A stretch of 64,000 bases of DNA from Emydura subglobosa (taxonomy: Eukaryota > Chordata > Testudines > Chelidae). A model generated the notes under the pieces. The model was not told where the DNA came from. It saw only the letters and a list, made by a program, of their open reading frames with translations, and ran no database searches. The stretch spans positions 38,965,943 through 39,029,942 of the forward strand of contig ML679966.1 of the NCBI GenBank assembly GCA_007922225.1, given 5' to 3'. Positions 25,720-36,524 of the stretch are shown piece by piece. A program made the position numbers and the translations under genes. How positions within the stretch are numbered: the stretch's first letter is position 1; the number at the start of each line of letters is the position of its first letter.

Positions 25720-26725
25720 TAACAGTCGTTGCTCCACACACTATACTTACCTTCACAAATGGAAATGATTCCAGACTTGGTGTAACAACAAACTTGTCAC
25801 AATGCTGACTGCTCCTTTACCATTCATACTGGATTACATTCTTGAGCTCAAAAGATCAGGACTATCCACAAGCTCCATTACAGTACATCTTGCCGCCATT
25901 ATGGTATTCCATTGTAAGACTGATGATCATTTGGTATTTATCCAGCTAATAACAAAAAGATTCTTCAAGGGCCTTCAAAACTTATAACCGGAAGTCTGAG
26001 ATCACAACCCATCTTGGGATCTCAGCCTAGTCTTATGCTGTCTCACGAGCTCCCCGTTTGTTTGAACCCATGGCAACCTGTTCCTACATAAATCTATCCA
26101 TGGAGATGGTATCTCATAGCCATCACATTTGCTCAATGGGGAGAGGAAATAGGGGCCCTCATCTCTTAACCCCATACACCGTTTTCTTCTGTGAGAAGGT
26201 CACGTTATGACTACACCCAAAATTCTTACCCAAAGTACCCTCATCATTTCATCTGAACCAACCTATTCACCCTCCATTCTTCTTCCCCAAACCACATGAA
26301 AATAAGCAAGGAGCCACACTGCACATCTTAAATGTTAGAAGGACACTTGAAATATCTTGAAATAACTTAACCTTTCAGAAAGTCACCATGATTATTCTTG
26401 TCTGTCGCAGAAAGATCAAGAGGATCTGCCATATCCAAACAGACTCTCAAAATGGATTCCAAGTGCATTAATCTCTGCTACCGGCAACAAAATCTGCAAC
26501 CCTCACCAGGAACTTGAACACATTATACTCTAGCTCTTTCCACTTCGATAGCCTTCTTGAACAGTCTGCCAATTATGGACATTTGTAAAGCAACCAGCTG
26601 GGCATCAGTGGACACATGCATACAACATTACATGACCAACCAGAACTTGGCATCAGATATTATACTTGGATGGATTGTCCTATCCTCTTTTAAAAATCCA
26701 TTTCCAAAGCCCCAGCCTACCAACT
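25720..26725 (+). pseudogene. DIRS tyrosine recombinase, decayed
   Basis: The N-terminal domain is readable as GLSTSSITVHLAAIMVFH and FFKGLQNL (25850-25985). The catalytic domain follows as FLPKVPSSFHLNQPIHPPFF (about 26222) and LHILNVRRTLE, ending with a degraded DICKATSWASVDT block (about 26578), equivalent to the recombinase C-terminus seen more clearly in copy 2. This enzyme would integrate the circular element DNA. Many stops; not functional. Confidence 0.75.
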
Positions 26726-26756
26726 AGGCACTGTTATACAGTCTCACCTAAAGTGG

Positions 26757-27048
26757 TTAGTCATCCTGTGCAGTAACTGAGGTTCTTCAAGATGTGTGTC
26801 CCTATGGGTATTCCACTATCCACCCCTGCCCCTTTGCTTTGGAGTTCAAACATGGACTCTGAAGTAGAGAAGAAACTGAGGACGGTTGGACTACAATGCT
26901 ATATAGCCGCCGCTTGCGGCACAAGATGGGGAGGAGTGCACATGTAGCTCAACAGGCACTGCTACCAAAGGCCTCTGATCCTAGACACAGGGACGCAAGC
27001 ACCCCTAAAATGGAACACCCATAGAGACACACCTCTTGAAGAATCTCA
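26757..27048. repeat. DIRS copy 1 right end: palindromic terminal region
   Basis: The + strand at 26771-26818 (CAGTAACTGAGGTTCTTCAAG, then CCCTATGGGTATTCCACT) is repeated as an inverted copy at 27008-27048 and, after the MITE, 27338-27367. The whole right end can therefore fold into a long hairpin. The right inverted terminal repeat proper matches the left end of the element. Confidence 0.8.
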
Positions 27049-27337
27049 GGATATGTCTACACAGCCAGGGCTGCAGGGATTGATGCAGTAGAATCAATTG
27101 AGTGGGCTGTGGAGACCCATTCAGTTGATCCCAGAAGTGCTGTCTGGTTGATGCCATTAATCCACCTCCTCCCCCCGAAAGGAGTAAGGTTGGGTCGACT
27201 GGAGGGCATCTCCCATCAACGCAGCACAGTAGAGATGCCGCGTTACGGCAACGTAAGTAAATCAATGGGAGATACCAAGCTACATTATATAGCTTGTGTA
27301 TCTCCCATTGACTGCCGGCAGCAGTGTAGACCAGGCC
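27049..27337. mobile_element. Harbinger-type MITE with TCA target duplication
   Basis: This 289-bp element starts GGATATGTCTACACAGCC and ends AGTGTAGACCAGGCC, imperfect inverted termini of the same type as the Harbinger element at 5292. It is bounded by identical TCA trinucleotides at 27046-27048 and 27338-27340. It contains no gene and would have moved using a Harbinger transposase supplied elsewhere. It splits the terminal palindrome of DIRS copy 1, so it is the younger insertion. Confidence 0.85.
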
Positions 27338-27714
27338 TCAGTTACTGAACAGGATGAGTAAGTAACCTTCTCTTCATATAAACTTTTTAAAAATTATTTT
27401 GAACAGTTCATAATTGATGCTGTCAAGTTCACCATTCAATCTATCAAGGCAAAGTGAAAACAATAAACAAAAGTAGCTTTAAATTGATAAAGTGAAAAAG
27501 TATTAAACACACTGACAGATCATAACCATATTGCAAGAAGTGACCTTCTTGCATCCTCTACAAAACTCTGCTGATACACTTTCGTCTCAATATTCAACTT
27601 CTCTATCATTCTAGTCAGCAGTACATCTCTTAAGTACAGGGAGAACTATTGATAATGTAGGAAGTGTGTGGTGGTTTTGTGATGTGGACATAAATCCACT
27701 AAAATCTATGCTTG

Positions 27715-27830
27715 ATTCCCCTACACACATTACACTGGTTTTCCATCTGTGTAACTGAATTAGCTTCAGTAGAATTACACAGATGTAAAAATTAATGTGA
27801 CAATGTCAAGAAACAGGTCCATTGAATCTA
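27715..27830. repeat. Ancient palindromic repeat
   Basis: ACACTGGTTTTCCATCTGTGTAAC is followed by its complement-like GTAGAATTACACAGATGTAAA. This resembles an old 'gtgtaaa...tttacac' palindromic repeat. Divergence is high. Confidence 0.45.
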
Positions 27831-29724
27831 CCAAATTAACTTGATAGTGACCAAAACCAGATTTACCATCCAGGTCTTCTGAGGTTCATGGCTGGTAACG
27901 CCTCATACACAGACTGAAGCTGTCTTCCAGTTTTGTAGACGTATTCAACTTAAATTGTCATTTAATATTTTTAAGTGTATTCTATATTTACAAAATCATA
28001 AATAATAAATATTATAAGCTAATTGTTCTGTATAGTTTATTAGCAATAACCTTTTTTCAACATTGTAAAACAAATAGAACCAGAAATAGTGCCTGAATTA
28101 TTTTAATCTTACATTTTGTGGTCATTCTAACATTGTTTGTTCTAGAAAATCCATTTATTAAAATAACACTTAAAATGTATTTGTTATTATTACAAAAGAT
28201 ACTTTCTCTGAAATAGGCATCTGAAATAAGAATATTGGCCACAGAAATGTACTGCAAGAGTCTCTTTATTATATACTTATTCAGACTATTAACCTTTGGT
28301 TTTCTAGGTAACTAAAATATTTTAAACAATGAATAACATTCTGAGATTAAAGTTAATTTTCAGCTTCTAAATAAAATCTGGTATACATAAAGCCATTCAA
28401 GCCTGATGGTAACTGTTTAGTTTTGTTGTCTTTCATAACAAATTCTTGATTATCAAGAGGTATTTAGAGAGACCAGCTATGTACAAGCAAAACTAATTTT
28501 ACTTGTTTTGAATAGTTACCCACATATTGGTTTTAACTAGCCCAAGTAAGTCACTTTGTTTGCTCTCTGTTTGGCACTTCTTGTTTCTTGGATGCTGTCA
28601 CTCAATATTTTTGTACACTAAATAGATGTATTAGAGGCTTATGAAAACAAGCATCTTCACAATTTCCTGAATGCTGACAAACTCAAGACTGCCAGTTGAT
28701 GTAAGTAACCTGTGTGTTCATATTTGTCAGTGAAAGATAATAAATGGCTCAGAAGTTTAACACAGTGATTCACTTGCTGAGCAGTACAACCCTCAAAGAA
28801 ATAAAAGCTTAAATACTTAGAAAATAGGGCAGTCAGCCTGGCAGAAATTGTGATTTGACAAAAATAAAGGTGTATTTCACACACAGAATATCCAGTTCCA
28901 TGCCAAAGGCATTGATCAGAATGTGCCCAGTCTTATGTATTAAATCCTAAATTTCTTGAAAATGCCCCATGATTGTCATGGAGGACATACAATCCTGAAC
29001 ACTATTAATGCATAAGTCATTGTCAGTGTGAAGATAGAAGTCATGAAAGCCTCTTAGAATTCAGTCAGTTTGGGAATATTGAAATATATCGCTACTGTTT
29101 CCAAATTAATTTAATTTTAGGACTCAAAGGAATCGTACACTCAAACTAATCCATTTTTGGAGGAGGACACATCCTTCACTGGGATCAGATATACTTAGGT
29201 TTAAATCATAGCCAAGCCTCCTTCCCAAATCCTCAAGGCCTATTGAATTATCCATCAGGAATGCTGATGATCTGATTCACAGCTGACTGCTCATTAAATA
29301 GCATGAGCTGAAGGTTAGAATCATTGCTCACCATTGCTTCAGTATCTTAAAACAAAGTCATGGAAGAGACCCTGGAACTGATAATATGTCAACCTCTTGG
29401 TTTTTATGCCTGACCCACATATCTTGACTTGATTAGTCTCCTAATACTCATCACAAAGACACATTAGAGTCCCCCTGTGTTAGATATTATTCAGTTCACT
29501 CATATGAATGACTGAAAATTGTTTCAGTAGATACCAAATAGATGATGAATCGTTATCCTAAAATGAGATTAAGAGGGTAGAAAAATGAACTTGTGTACTA
29601 AAGTCAATACTTCTAAACTTGGGGTACTAACATTAGTCTGCTTAAATCCACATAAAGTGGTCTGGTTTCAGTAACAGCTCCAAAGTACTCAGCATCTCTG
29701 AAAATCATGACCCTGACTGTCCTT

Positions 29725-30440
29725 GCTCAGGGGGGCCAGTTGCATCATGTTGTGGTCACAGCTTAGGCCTGTGGCTTGGAGGGGGATTATTGGTAGGTGA
29801 GCCTGGGCCCTCTCACTCCACTGGGCTCCAACCCAGGGCTCTTAGAGGGCTATCAGTGATCCAACATCCAGAGCTGCTTAAGGCTGCCATCCCTGCGCCA
29901 CTTCCTATCACCTCCCTTTGCAATTGTCTGAAATTAGGTGGCATGAAGAGTGTCCCTCACCGCAAGGCGCACCTTCTGGGAGCTGCATGTAGTGTGGTAG
30001 CTCTCTTCCTCTCTTGGGCAGCAACTGCTGCTTTCTGCAGCCTGGCCCACCCTCCTGGGCCAAATCAGTCCTCCGGCTTTCCCCTAATGGGGTAGTCCAA
30101 ACAAAGTAAAAGGGAGTTAACAGAGTCCACATGACAGTCAGAGGGAATACTTCCCTCAGGCTGTCTCTGTAGCAGGCCCTCCCTTCCCACAGGGAGGGAC
30201 CTTTGGGCAGCTTTTCTGGTGTGAGATTCTGCCTTTCCTCATCCTTTCTCTGATGGAGGTGCAGTTGCAGGTCTGCTGTCTTCCTTGGTCTGTCAGCAAA
30301 TGAGCTGCTCCCCTGCCTTTTAACCCTTCCTCCAGTTAGAACATTTCCTACAAGTGTGGTGAGGCGGGGTTGGCTGAGCCCAGAGCAGGTCCTTAACCCT
30401 TGCTGTCCAGTGTGGAGTTTGTACACCTCATTGCAATGGC
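29725..30440. repeat. GC-rich repeat block, probably LTR fragment
   Basis: Markedly GC-richer than the surrounding intron, with runs such as CCCTCTCACTCCACTGGGCTCC and CCTCCCTTCCCACAGGGAGGG, of a style I associate with turtle LTR retrotransposon termini. Open frames on both strands (101 and 172 codons) reflect base composition and show no domain. No target duplication was found. Class unresolved. Confidence 0.35.
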
Positions 30441-30487
30441 ATTTCTTTAGCTGCCTAAATATGGATATAAGATGCCTATCTTTTTAG

Positions 30488-30521
30488 ACAACTAATTAAG
30501 TTTATTAAATTAAGTTTATTA
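30488..30521. repeat. Short tandem duplication (ATTAAGTTTATTAA x2)
   Basis: Two adjacent copies of a 14-15 bp AT-rich unit, directly visible. Confidence 0.8.
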
Positions 30522-31343
30522 AATTTCTGTCACCATTTGGAATTAGACTGTGATTTACCTGAAAATATACTTTACCTGCTTTAATCTCTCAATAACTCTC
30601 ATTTCCTTTTCTTAGCTAATAAACCTCTAGTTAGTTAACTATAGAATTAGCTACTAGCGTTGTCTTTGGGACATCTGGAATGCAACTTAACCTGGATGAG
30701 TGACTGGTCTCTTGGGACTAGGTGTATGTAACCTAGAATATTTTATTTTTTATATAAATGACTATTTATCATAGATCCAGTTTGTCTGGGTGGCAAAATA
30801 GTCTGGAGAGTCTAAAGACTCACTGTGACTCCATGGTAAGACTCTTACTGTTAAGAATTCACATTTGGTACTGTACTAATTATAGAACAAACCAGCAGTT
30901 TGGGGTTTCTGCCCTGCTTTTGGCAGTCTGTCCTGAGACAGACCCTCATGGTCATGAGCCACTCTAGACAGCATGAGTCTGACTTTGGCTCGAGCATTTG
31001 GACTCTGATTTTGGTTCTGACCCTGGGTCTGACTCTGCTTTGACTTTGTGCTCTAGTATTCAGATTGACCACTAGGCCTGACTGGGTGTATCCTGGTCTC
31101 CTAACAGGAGGAAGATGTGAAAAGCCCCACCCCTCCCTTGAAGTTAGGCACCTAAGTCCAGGTTGCAGGGATTTGCCTATATCAGCATAGAGATCCATGA
31201 ACAGGAACCCACCACCTGGAGTAGGGCAGCTTAGGAGCCTAAGCTTCCTTTTGAGGGAGTGAGTTAGACCACACGAAATAGGGAAGGGGAGCATGGCGAG
31301 AGGAGGAGGACAGGATGGTGGTGCTAGTGCTGGTCCCAACTTA

Positions 31344-31397
31344 TAGTCCAGGGGTTAGACTACTCACCTGAGATGTGGAAGATCCAGGTTCAATTCT
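31344..31397 (+). repeat. tRNA-like unit 1
   Basis: Reads GGGGTTAGACTACTCACCTG, then GGAAGATCCAGGTTCAATTC. GGTTCAATTC at 31387 fits the polymerase III B-box consensus, and the spacing to the A-box-like start resembles a tRNA-derived unit. It cannot fold into a functional tRNA as read. Confidence 0.5.
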
Positions 31398-31420
31398 CAT
31401 GTCTGTCTGAGAAGGAGAAA

Positions 31421-31490
31421 GAATTTGAATAGGATTCTCTCACCTCTCAGGAAAGTGCACTAATCACTGAGCTATGGGATATCCTGTTGT
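31421..31490 (-). repeat. tRNA-like unit 2
   Basis: On the minus strand it reads ATAGCTCAGTGATTAGTGCAC, then CCTATTCAAATTC. The A-box-like start (TAGCTCAGTGATTAG) closely resembles that of real tRNAs. Its orientation is opposite to unit 1. Confidence 0.5.
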
Positions 31491-31579
31491 AGGGCTCCCT
31501 CAGTCTCTCATGTTGAAGCTGTTTTAACTGTGGATAGATAATGAAAGAGTGGTTGAAGCAGGGGGACTGGACATGGGGA

Positions 31580-31622
31580 CTCTCACCTCCCAGGTTGGTT
31601 CCTTAACAACTCGACTACAGAT
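31580..31622 (-). repeat. tRNA-like unit 3 (partial)
   Basis: The minus strand reads CTGTAGTCGAGTTGTTAAGG, then CCAACCTGGGAGGTGAGAG, alignable with units 2 and 4 in their 5' half only. Confidence 0.4.
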
Positions 31623-31713
31623 TCATTCCTTCTATCTCTGTCCCAATGACAGTTTCACTGTGGATAAATACTTAAACAGTCATTGGGCCAGAGAGCATGT
31701 GAGAATGATTCTA

Positions 31714-31775
31714 GGGAATTGAACCTGGTTTCCCACATCCCAGGCAAGTGCTCTACCCAATAGGCTAAAAGTTAC
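31714..31775 (-). repeat. tRNA-like unit 4
   Basis: The minus strand reads TAGCCTATTGGGTAGAGCAC, then TGGGATGTGGGAAACCAG and GGTTCAATTCCC. It contains both an A-box-like and a B-box-like block at tRNA-like spacing. It is the inverted counterpart of unit 1. Confidence 0.55.
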
Positions 31776-31838
31776 AAGGTAGGCACTTCCCCCACTCCAT
31801 CCTGGATTTTGAAATGGACCTGCTCTAGTAGGCAGCTT

Positions 31839-32987
31839 GTGATGTTGATCTCTAGGGGTGCTATGCTGAGACTGATCAATTTAAAATAAATTGCAAAGAA
31901 TGGGGCAGGCAAACCCCCAAATACTGGTGTCTATTTCTAAATATTAGATTCATACAGCCAGCAACAAACAGCTTCTAATCACCTTAATGGTTATCCAGAA
32001 CCCAAAAACATAGTTCCCTTAAAGCCATCCAGCCTTCTGGCTTCTACCCAGAGAGCCAAATCAAATATGATGGAGATTACTGAAAATCTTTATCCATCGT
32101 ATGTAAAAAAGTTCTACCAATCCCAAAGGACCAGACATATTACCAACCAGGTCAATGAATATTTCAGATCTCACCCAAATACACGCTTAAAGCCAATGCT
32201 TATTAATTAAACTAATATTTATTAAAAAAAGGAGAGAGAGAATATTGGTTAAAAGTTCCTATACATACAGATGAGAATAAAGTCCATAGGTCAGTTTCAA
32301 AGTAGAGATGATTAACTATGTTGCATACGTTTTTCAGGTTCAGTTTCACAAGTTATAGTATGTATGATTTCTTCCATGAGAATAAGCAGTGTAAATCCAG
32401 ATTTGGAGCCAGGATCTTAACCTTACGACCCAAACCTTCCCATCAAGGCTTAAGCAGACCTAAGATAAAACAGGATTGAGTCTGAGGCTTCTTTTATAGT
32501 CTTTTAGCAGGCTATGACAGTCACTTGATGGCAGACATCACAGCAGGCATTTCTTGGATCAAAAATAGGTAATTACTCATGGCTTTGAAGTAATCTCTCT
32601 ATTTTCCTAGGCACACATTGATAATTAGCTACTTTAGCATACGGTAATATTAATTCAAATGTAGATTACTTCGCATTTCAAAGAGAAACAAAAAAATCAT
32701 ATTATTACACCAAAGCTTCATCTAAATGTTAATATTTTCTTTTGATCTCTTGAATCAATAGAACACAGTAATAGACAGTAATAAACAGTTTGTTTGTCAA
32801 GATATATGTAAGCACAGACAAATAGAGACCTAACAATATACATTTGCCTTTCAAAGCTCTAACCTATCTGACATAGCTGTTAGCTATTTGCAAGGAATGG
32901 CTCTAATTACCATTTGTATCAGTTTCTAAAGGTTGAGTTTGTTCATTCCAACCTGTTAAGTTTGTGCCATTCTGGCCCAGTGTCACA
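31839..32987 (-). mobile_element. Solo LTR, copy 1 (unclassified LTR element)
   Basis: A 1149-bp unit that aligns over its length with 40696-42008 (shared landmarks CAGCAACAAAC, TTATTAATTAAACTAATATTTATT and GACAGTAATA-like stretches). On the minus strand it starts TGTGACACTGGG and ends ATCACA, the TG...CA ends of an LTR. Flanks are CAGCT (31834-31838) and CAGCC (32988-32992), a near-perfect 5-bp target duplication. An AATAAA on the minus strand lies in the conserved AT-rich stretch. No gag/pol sequence adjoins it, so it is a solo LTR left by recombination; gypsy or retroviral class cannot be decided. Confidence 0.75.
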
Positions 32988-33019
32988 CAGCCTCTGAACA
33001 CACCTACCAGATCAGGGCC

Positions 33020-33290
33020 CATATGTGACTTAGGTTTACCCTGGCTCATGGATTGCTCTTACATGGTGTGAGACAGGCATCTAGATGCCTAGAGGGAGGC
33101 AGCAGTGTGCATGCCCACAGGCCCAAACATAGCTTTCTAGGGAACCTTTACTCTGGAAAACTTAGATGCCAAGTGAGTTTAGGCATCTATAGGCTACAGC
33201 AAGAGTTTTGTGGCTCACAGTGGAGCCAAAACTGGGACTTAAGTGCCTAAGTCTGGGGTTTAAGTACCTAAGTATCTTTGTGTATCCCAC
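33020..33290. repeat. Repeat continuing from before the solo LTR
   Basis: Contains alternating phrases such as GGCATCTAGATGCCTAGAGG, TTAGGCATCTATAGG and GACTTAAGTGCCTAAGTC, similar to the phrases at 31140-31260 on the other side of the solo LTR. The two pieces are probably one older repeat interrupted by the LTR and associated with the tRNA-like units. Confidence 0.45.
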
Positions 33291-33842
33291 TCCTAATGAC
33301 TTCTTTCAATCACTACTGATAATGGGCAGGAAGTAGAAAGGTCTGAATCATATTACCAACCCTCTGACCCATCCAGTTATCCTCCTCTTGAACATTTTAG
33401 CTGAAATTAATAGTTATGACATTGTCTATTATTTGATATTATCATACTATATCTAAAACTTATTACTAATAAGGCCAATGGTCTCAGTATATTTGGGACA
33501 TTTATGGATGCTGTCCCATATTATTTCTATACTCCAGATAATTTTTTACCTGTCATCCATATTTTGGGGTGTCTGTTCAAATACAAACGCTGACTATTTG
33601 AATGGCACCTTTTTCCCCCCCTAGATTTTGTTGGTAAGCCTGCTTATTATCATTATCCCAATATAAAACTGTTCCAGCATCAAATATTTCAGTGCCATTT
33701 TTCGCTGCACTGACTGAACAATGTCTTGTCAGTTTCTGTAAGCAGATTCCATCCACTGGGAAAATGGGTATCAGGAGCTTAAAAATATGTAAAATTAAAG
33801 CCATTCTAAATTAGAAATGAGTAGAGGAAAAGATTACACTGG

Positions 33843-33847
<5 letters not shown>

Positions 33848-33885
<38 letters not shown>
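33848..33885. repeat. (CA)n microsatellite
   Basis: About 19 CA units with one CG interruption near the end, directly visible. Confidence 0.95.
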
Positions 33886-35298
33886 TGTGCAGATGTATAT
33901 TTATCTGAGACCATGAACATTAGAATTTGGAACTATTGCTAGCCATAGCAACCTGTATATTCTGGCAAGATAAGATCAATGTAATATTTCTGCAATGCAC
34001 TGTGAAAAAGATAAAGAGAAACAAGAAAATCTACATAGCTTGTGATGTCATCTCCTTTTTTCAGATGGAAAACTGTCCAGGAAATAGGTAAATGACTACC
34101 AAACTTAAATTCTATTGTGTTAGAAGGAAATTATATTGCAGAAAAAGGTTTTCACAGATACACTTGACATTCTCCTTTGTGGCATGCTTTTTTTAAAAAA
34201 AGCAAGACGACATAGGGAATAATGTTGAAAATAGGGGCTGAAAATAATGACAGAAGCTAATATTCTGTGATATGAAGCCAGTGATAGCACTAAAACCACA
34301 ATTCAATATGATTGAATTTTTCACTCATCACAGAGGAGTTAAAGTAAATGATGTGCCCAGTGCTAAAATGTGATGATGTGAAGTTACTGTCATTGAAGCT
34401 AAAAGCCAGCCGAGTGAAGCCGAAACTCAACAATATTGACTGCAGCTAAAAAGCAACAGCTGAAGCAAAAATGTAACAATGCAAGTGAAGTTTAAAAGGC
34501 AATGATGTGAGACTGAAAAAATCAAAAAGTAAGGCTGGCTAAAGATCCACAGCAAAAGAACTCCCTTGACAATACCTCAACCAAAGAGAATTCTGATTTG
34601 CACAAAAGTGAGATTATCCCATCAACCTAACTTTTCGTCCTAACTGTATAAAAATGGAATAAAAGTAAAAGGAGGCAAGGAAACATGAACTCTGTTTTAG
34701 GAAAAATACTTGCTAGTGGGTACTGTAATTGTTTTTCAGTTTTTGTGTATTAGTATTGACCATGTAAGACTTCATTTTGTGGAGGGAGGTGAGTGGGCCA
34801 CACAGCAAATGTGCAGTATTTTTTGTATTGACCATGATGCATTGGTTCATTGGCTGAATCCCTGGTCCACTTGTCTGGAACCTACACACACCCTTCTTTG
34901 GGCTCCTGATAAATTTGCCCCACCACCAGCCCTTTATTTTGTTTTTCTGACTAAACTAAAGTTAAAGATACTAAAAGCACTCCTGGGTCTCTAAGTGTGA
35001 GTGCTGTATCCGGTTAGGCACCCCTTACCAGACCTAATATTACAAGGTCAGAAACACCACCAGTCTTTTCACTTGTAGAAAAAGATCAGAGCAGAAACAC
35101 ACATGGCATCTTTTTCTCCAGCCCTTTTTGTTTGATCTTTCTTGGCTCATTCCATCCTCTGCTTTAGAAAGTATGGGTGAGAGCACACTACCAACTAGTT
35201 CTCTTTTTACCATCCTTTCCATTTTTTGTCCTCTCCAAAGTTTTGTGAGGAGGGTGGCCAGCTTTCTTCCCAACTGTGATCAGTGCACAACTTCAAGA

Positions 35299-35328
35299 GC
35301 TTTCAGACTTAACGTTATGACGTTTTCT
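35299..35328 (+). repeat. Left arm of a perfect 30-bp inverted repeat
   Basis: The arm contains CAGACTTAACGTTATGACGT. Its exact reverse complement is at 35759-35788, with no mismatch over 30 bp. The arms enclose 430 bp. Confidence 0.9.
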
Positions 35329-35356
35329 AAGAACTCTGTTTTCAAAAGCACTCAGC

Positions 35357-35460
35357 ATTGGCCAGTTCTGCTCCCATTCAAGTCAATGGAACTTCAATGA
35401 CAGTCCTACCAAAAAGGTACAGTCCTGTTTCCATTGACTTCAGTGAAGCAGGATCAATCC
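35357..35460. repeat. Ancient palindromic repeat between the 30-bp arms
   Basis: CTGCTCCCATTCAAGTCAATGG is followed by an inverted relative, TTCCATTGACTTCAGTGAAGC. This is the 'cccattgacttcaatggg' palindrome also seen at 44935-45080 and 47295-47360. Confidence 0.5.
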
Positions 35461-35758
35461 CAAAGTGTGATAAAGAGCAAAATAAATTGCTGATTGTCCA
35501 TGGTATATACTGATTTTAGTGCACAAACCCTCAGCAAATGGATGAATGCGTTAAGTAGTCAACAACATGCACAAAACTAGAGCTAAAGGTTGACATTATA
35601 TCAGTTCCCAAAGAACCTTTTCAACATCAGTATAAGAAACCAAAACTTTCGACAGCTGAAGCACATGGCCTAACAGATTCATGGACTAGATCAGAAGAGT
35701 TTTATTTTGGTTTTCTTTTTCATTTTCACTTCTTTCATTTAAAAAATAAGAAATAGGA

Positions 35759-35788
35759 AGAAAACGTCATAACGTTAAGTCTGAAAGC
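35759..35788 (-). repeat. Right arm of the perfect 30-bp inverted repeat
   Basis: Exact reverse complement of 35299-35328; contains ACGTCATAACGTTAAGTCTG. The outer flanks of the two arms do not match and show no clear target duplication. Confidence 0.9.
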
Positions 35789-36524
35789 AGTTCTGAGTAA
35801 TGGCATCTACTTACCTCACACCGATTGCAGTCTATAGGGAATGTAAGATTTCATACTACTTTGAGTTCTTTGCTCACTTCTTGTGTACAAAGAGGTGAAT
35901 TAAGGTCAGAACAGTCTTATCTGTGAATATCCTTGCTTTTTCCAGCTTCAATCAGACCTAGGATATGAGTTTAACTTAATTTTTGCTATTTGTATTTAGA
36001 TAGAGTAATGGTTATTAGATAAGAAGCTAAGCAATGATTCAAGTAGGGTTCACTGTGAAACAGCCCAGATTCTGCACCCTTAGGGAGAGCTTCTTAAGCT
36101 GAAATTTGGAAAACTGCAGCATTTAATATGTGCAGCTTTTAATACTTTAATACAATTCTTTTATCTACATAATGAGATTATGCATTGACAGTATTATTTC
36201 TTTTCTTTACAGAAATGTAATTCCACTTTACTGATTGTTCCTGAAAGCAGTTGACCACTTCATATGTGCAAATTTAATTGGGAGCTAAGTGAGATGCAAT
36301 ATTTTATCCTAGCACTGTATCTCCAAATAGTAATAGTGTGTCACCATAATAAAATGTGACATGAATTAGTTCTGATGGTTTGCTAGAATTTGTTTTTACA
36401 ATCAAATGCTCTTTGCATTTCTACAATACTTTCTGCTTTTTATCACAGACAGAGCAGTGGCTTGTATGGTCATAACGTTTAGTTCCAACTTCCATTAAAC
36501 CTTCTTCTGTTGTTGATAATGGGA

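Larger units (their letters stand above)
22052..27367 (+). mobile_element. DIRS-type retrotransposon, copy 1
   Basis: DIRS elements move by reverse transcription and integrate with a tyrosine recombinase instead of an integrase. This copy has inverted terminal repeats (left 22052-22215; right 26890-27048, continuing at 27338-27367 beyond an inserted MITE), an internal copy of the terminus at 26771-26818, and decayed gag-like, reverse transcriptase/RNase H and tyrosine recombinase remnants in that order. The left and right termini share, in inverted orientation, CCTGTGTCTAGGAT and GGTAGCAGTGCC. No target duplication is visible, as expected for this group. All genes are broken. Confidence 0.88.

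Noticed and set aside
29908..30426. 172-codon minus-strand open frame
   Set aside because: No recognisable domain; explained by the GC-rich composition of a probable repeat block.
30851..31339. 162-codon minus-strand open frame with Arg/Ser-rich stretch
   Set aside because: Simple-sequence-like composition inside a repeat; no domain and no splice context.
31344..31775. Functional tRNA genes
   Set aside because: A/B-box-like blocks are present, but no unit folds into a complete cloverleaf by eye and the units are repeat-like.
33848..33885. CRISPR-like or array structure
   Set aside because: It is a plain CA microsatellite; no spaced direct repeats with unique spacers occur in the window.
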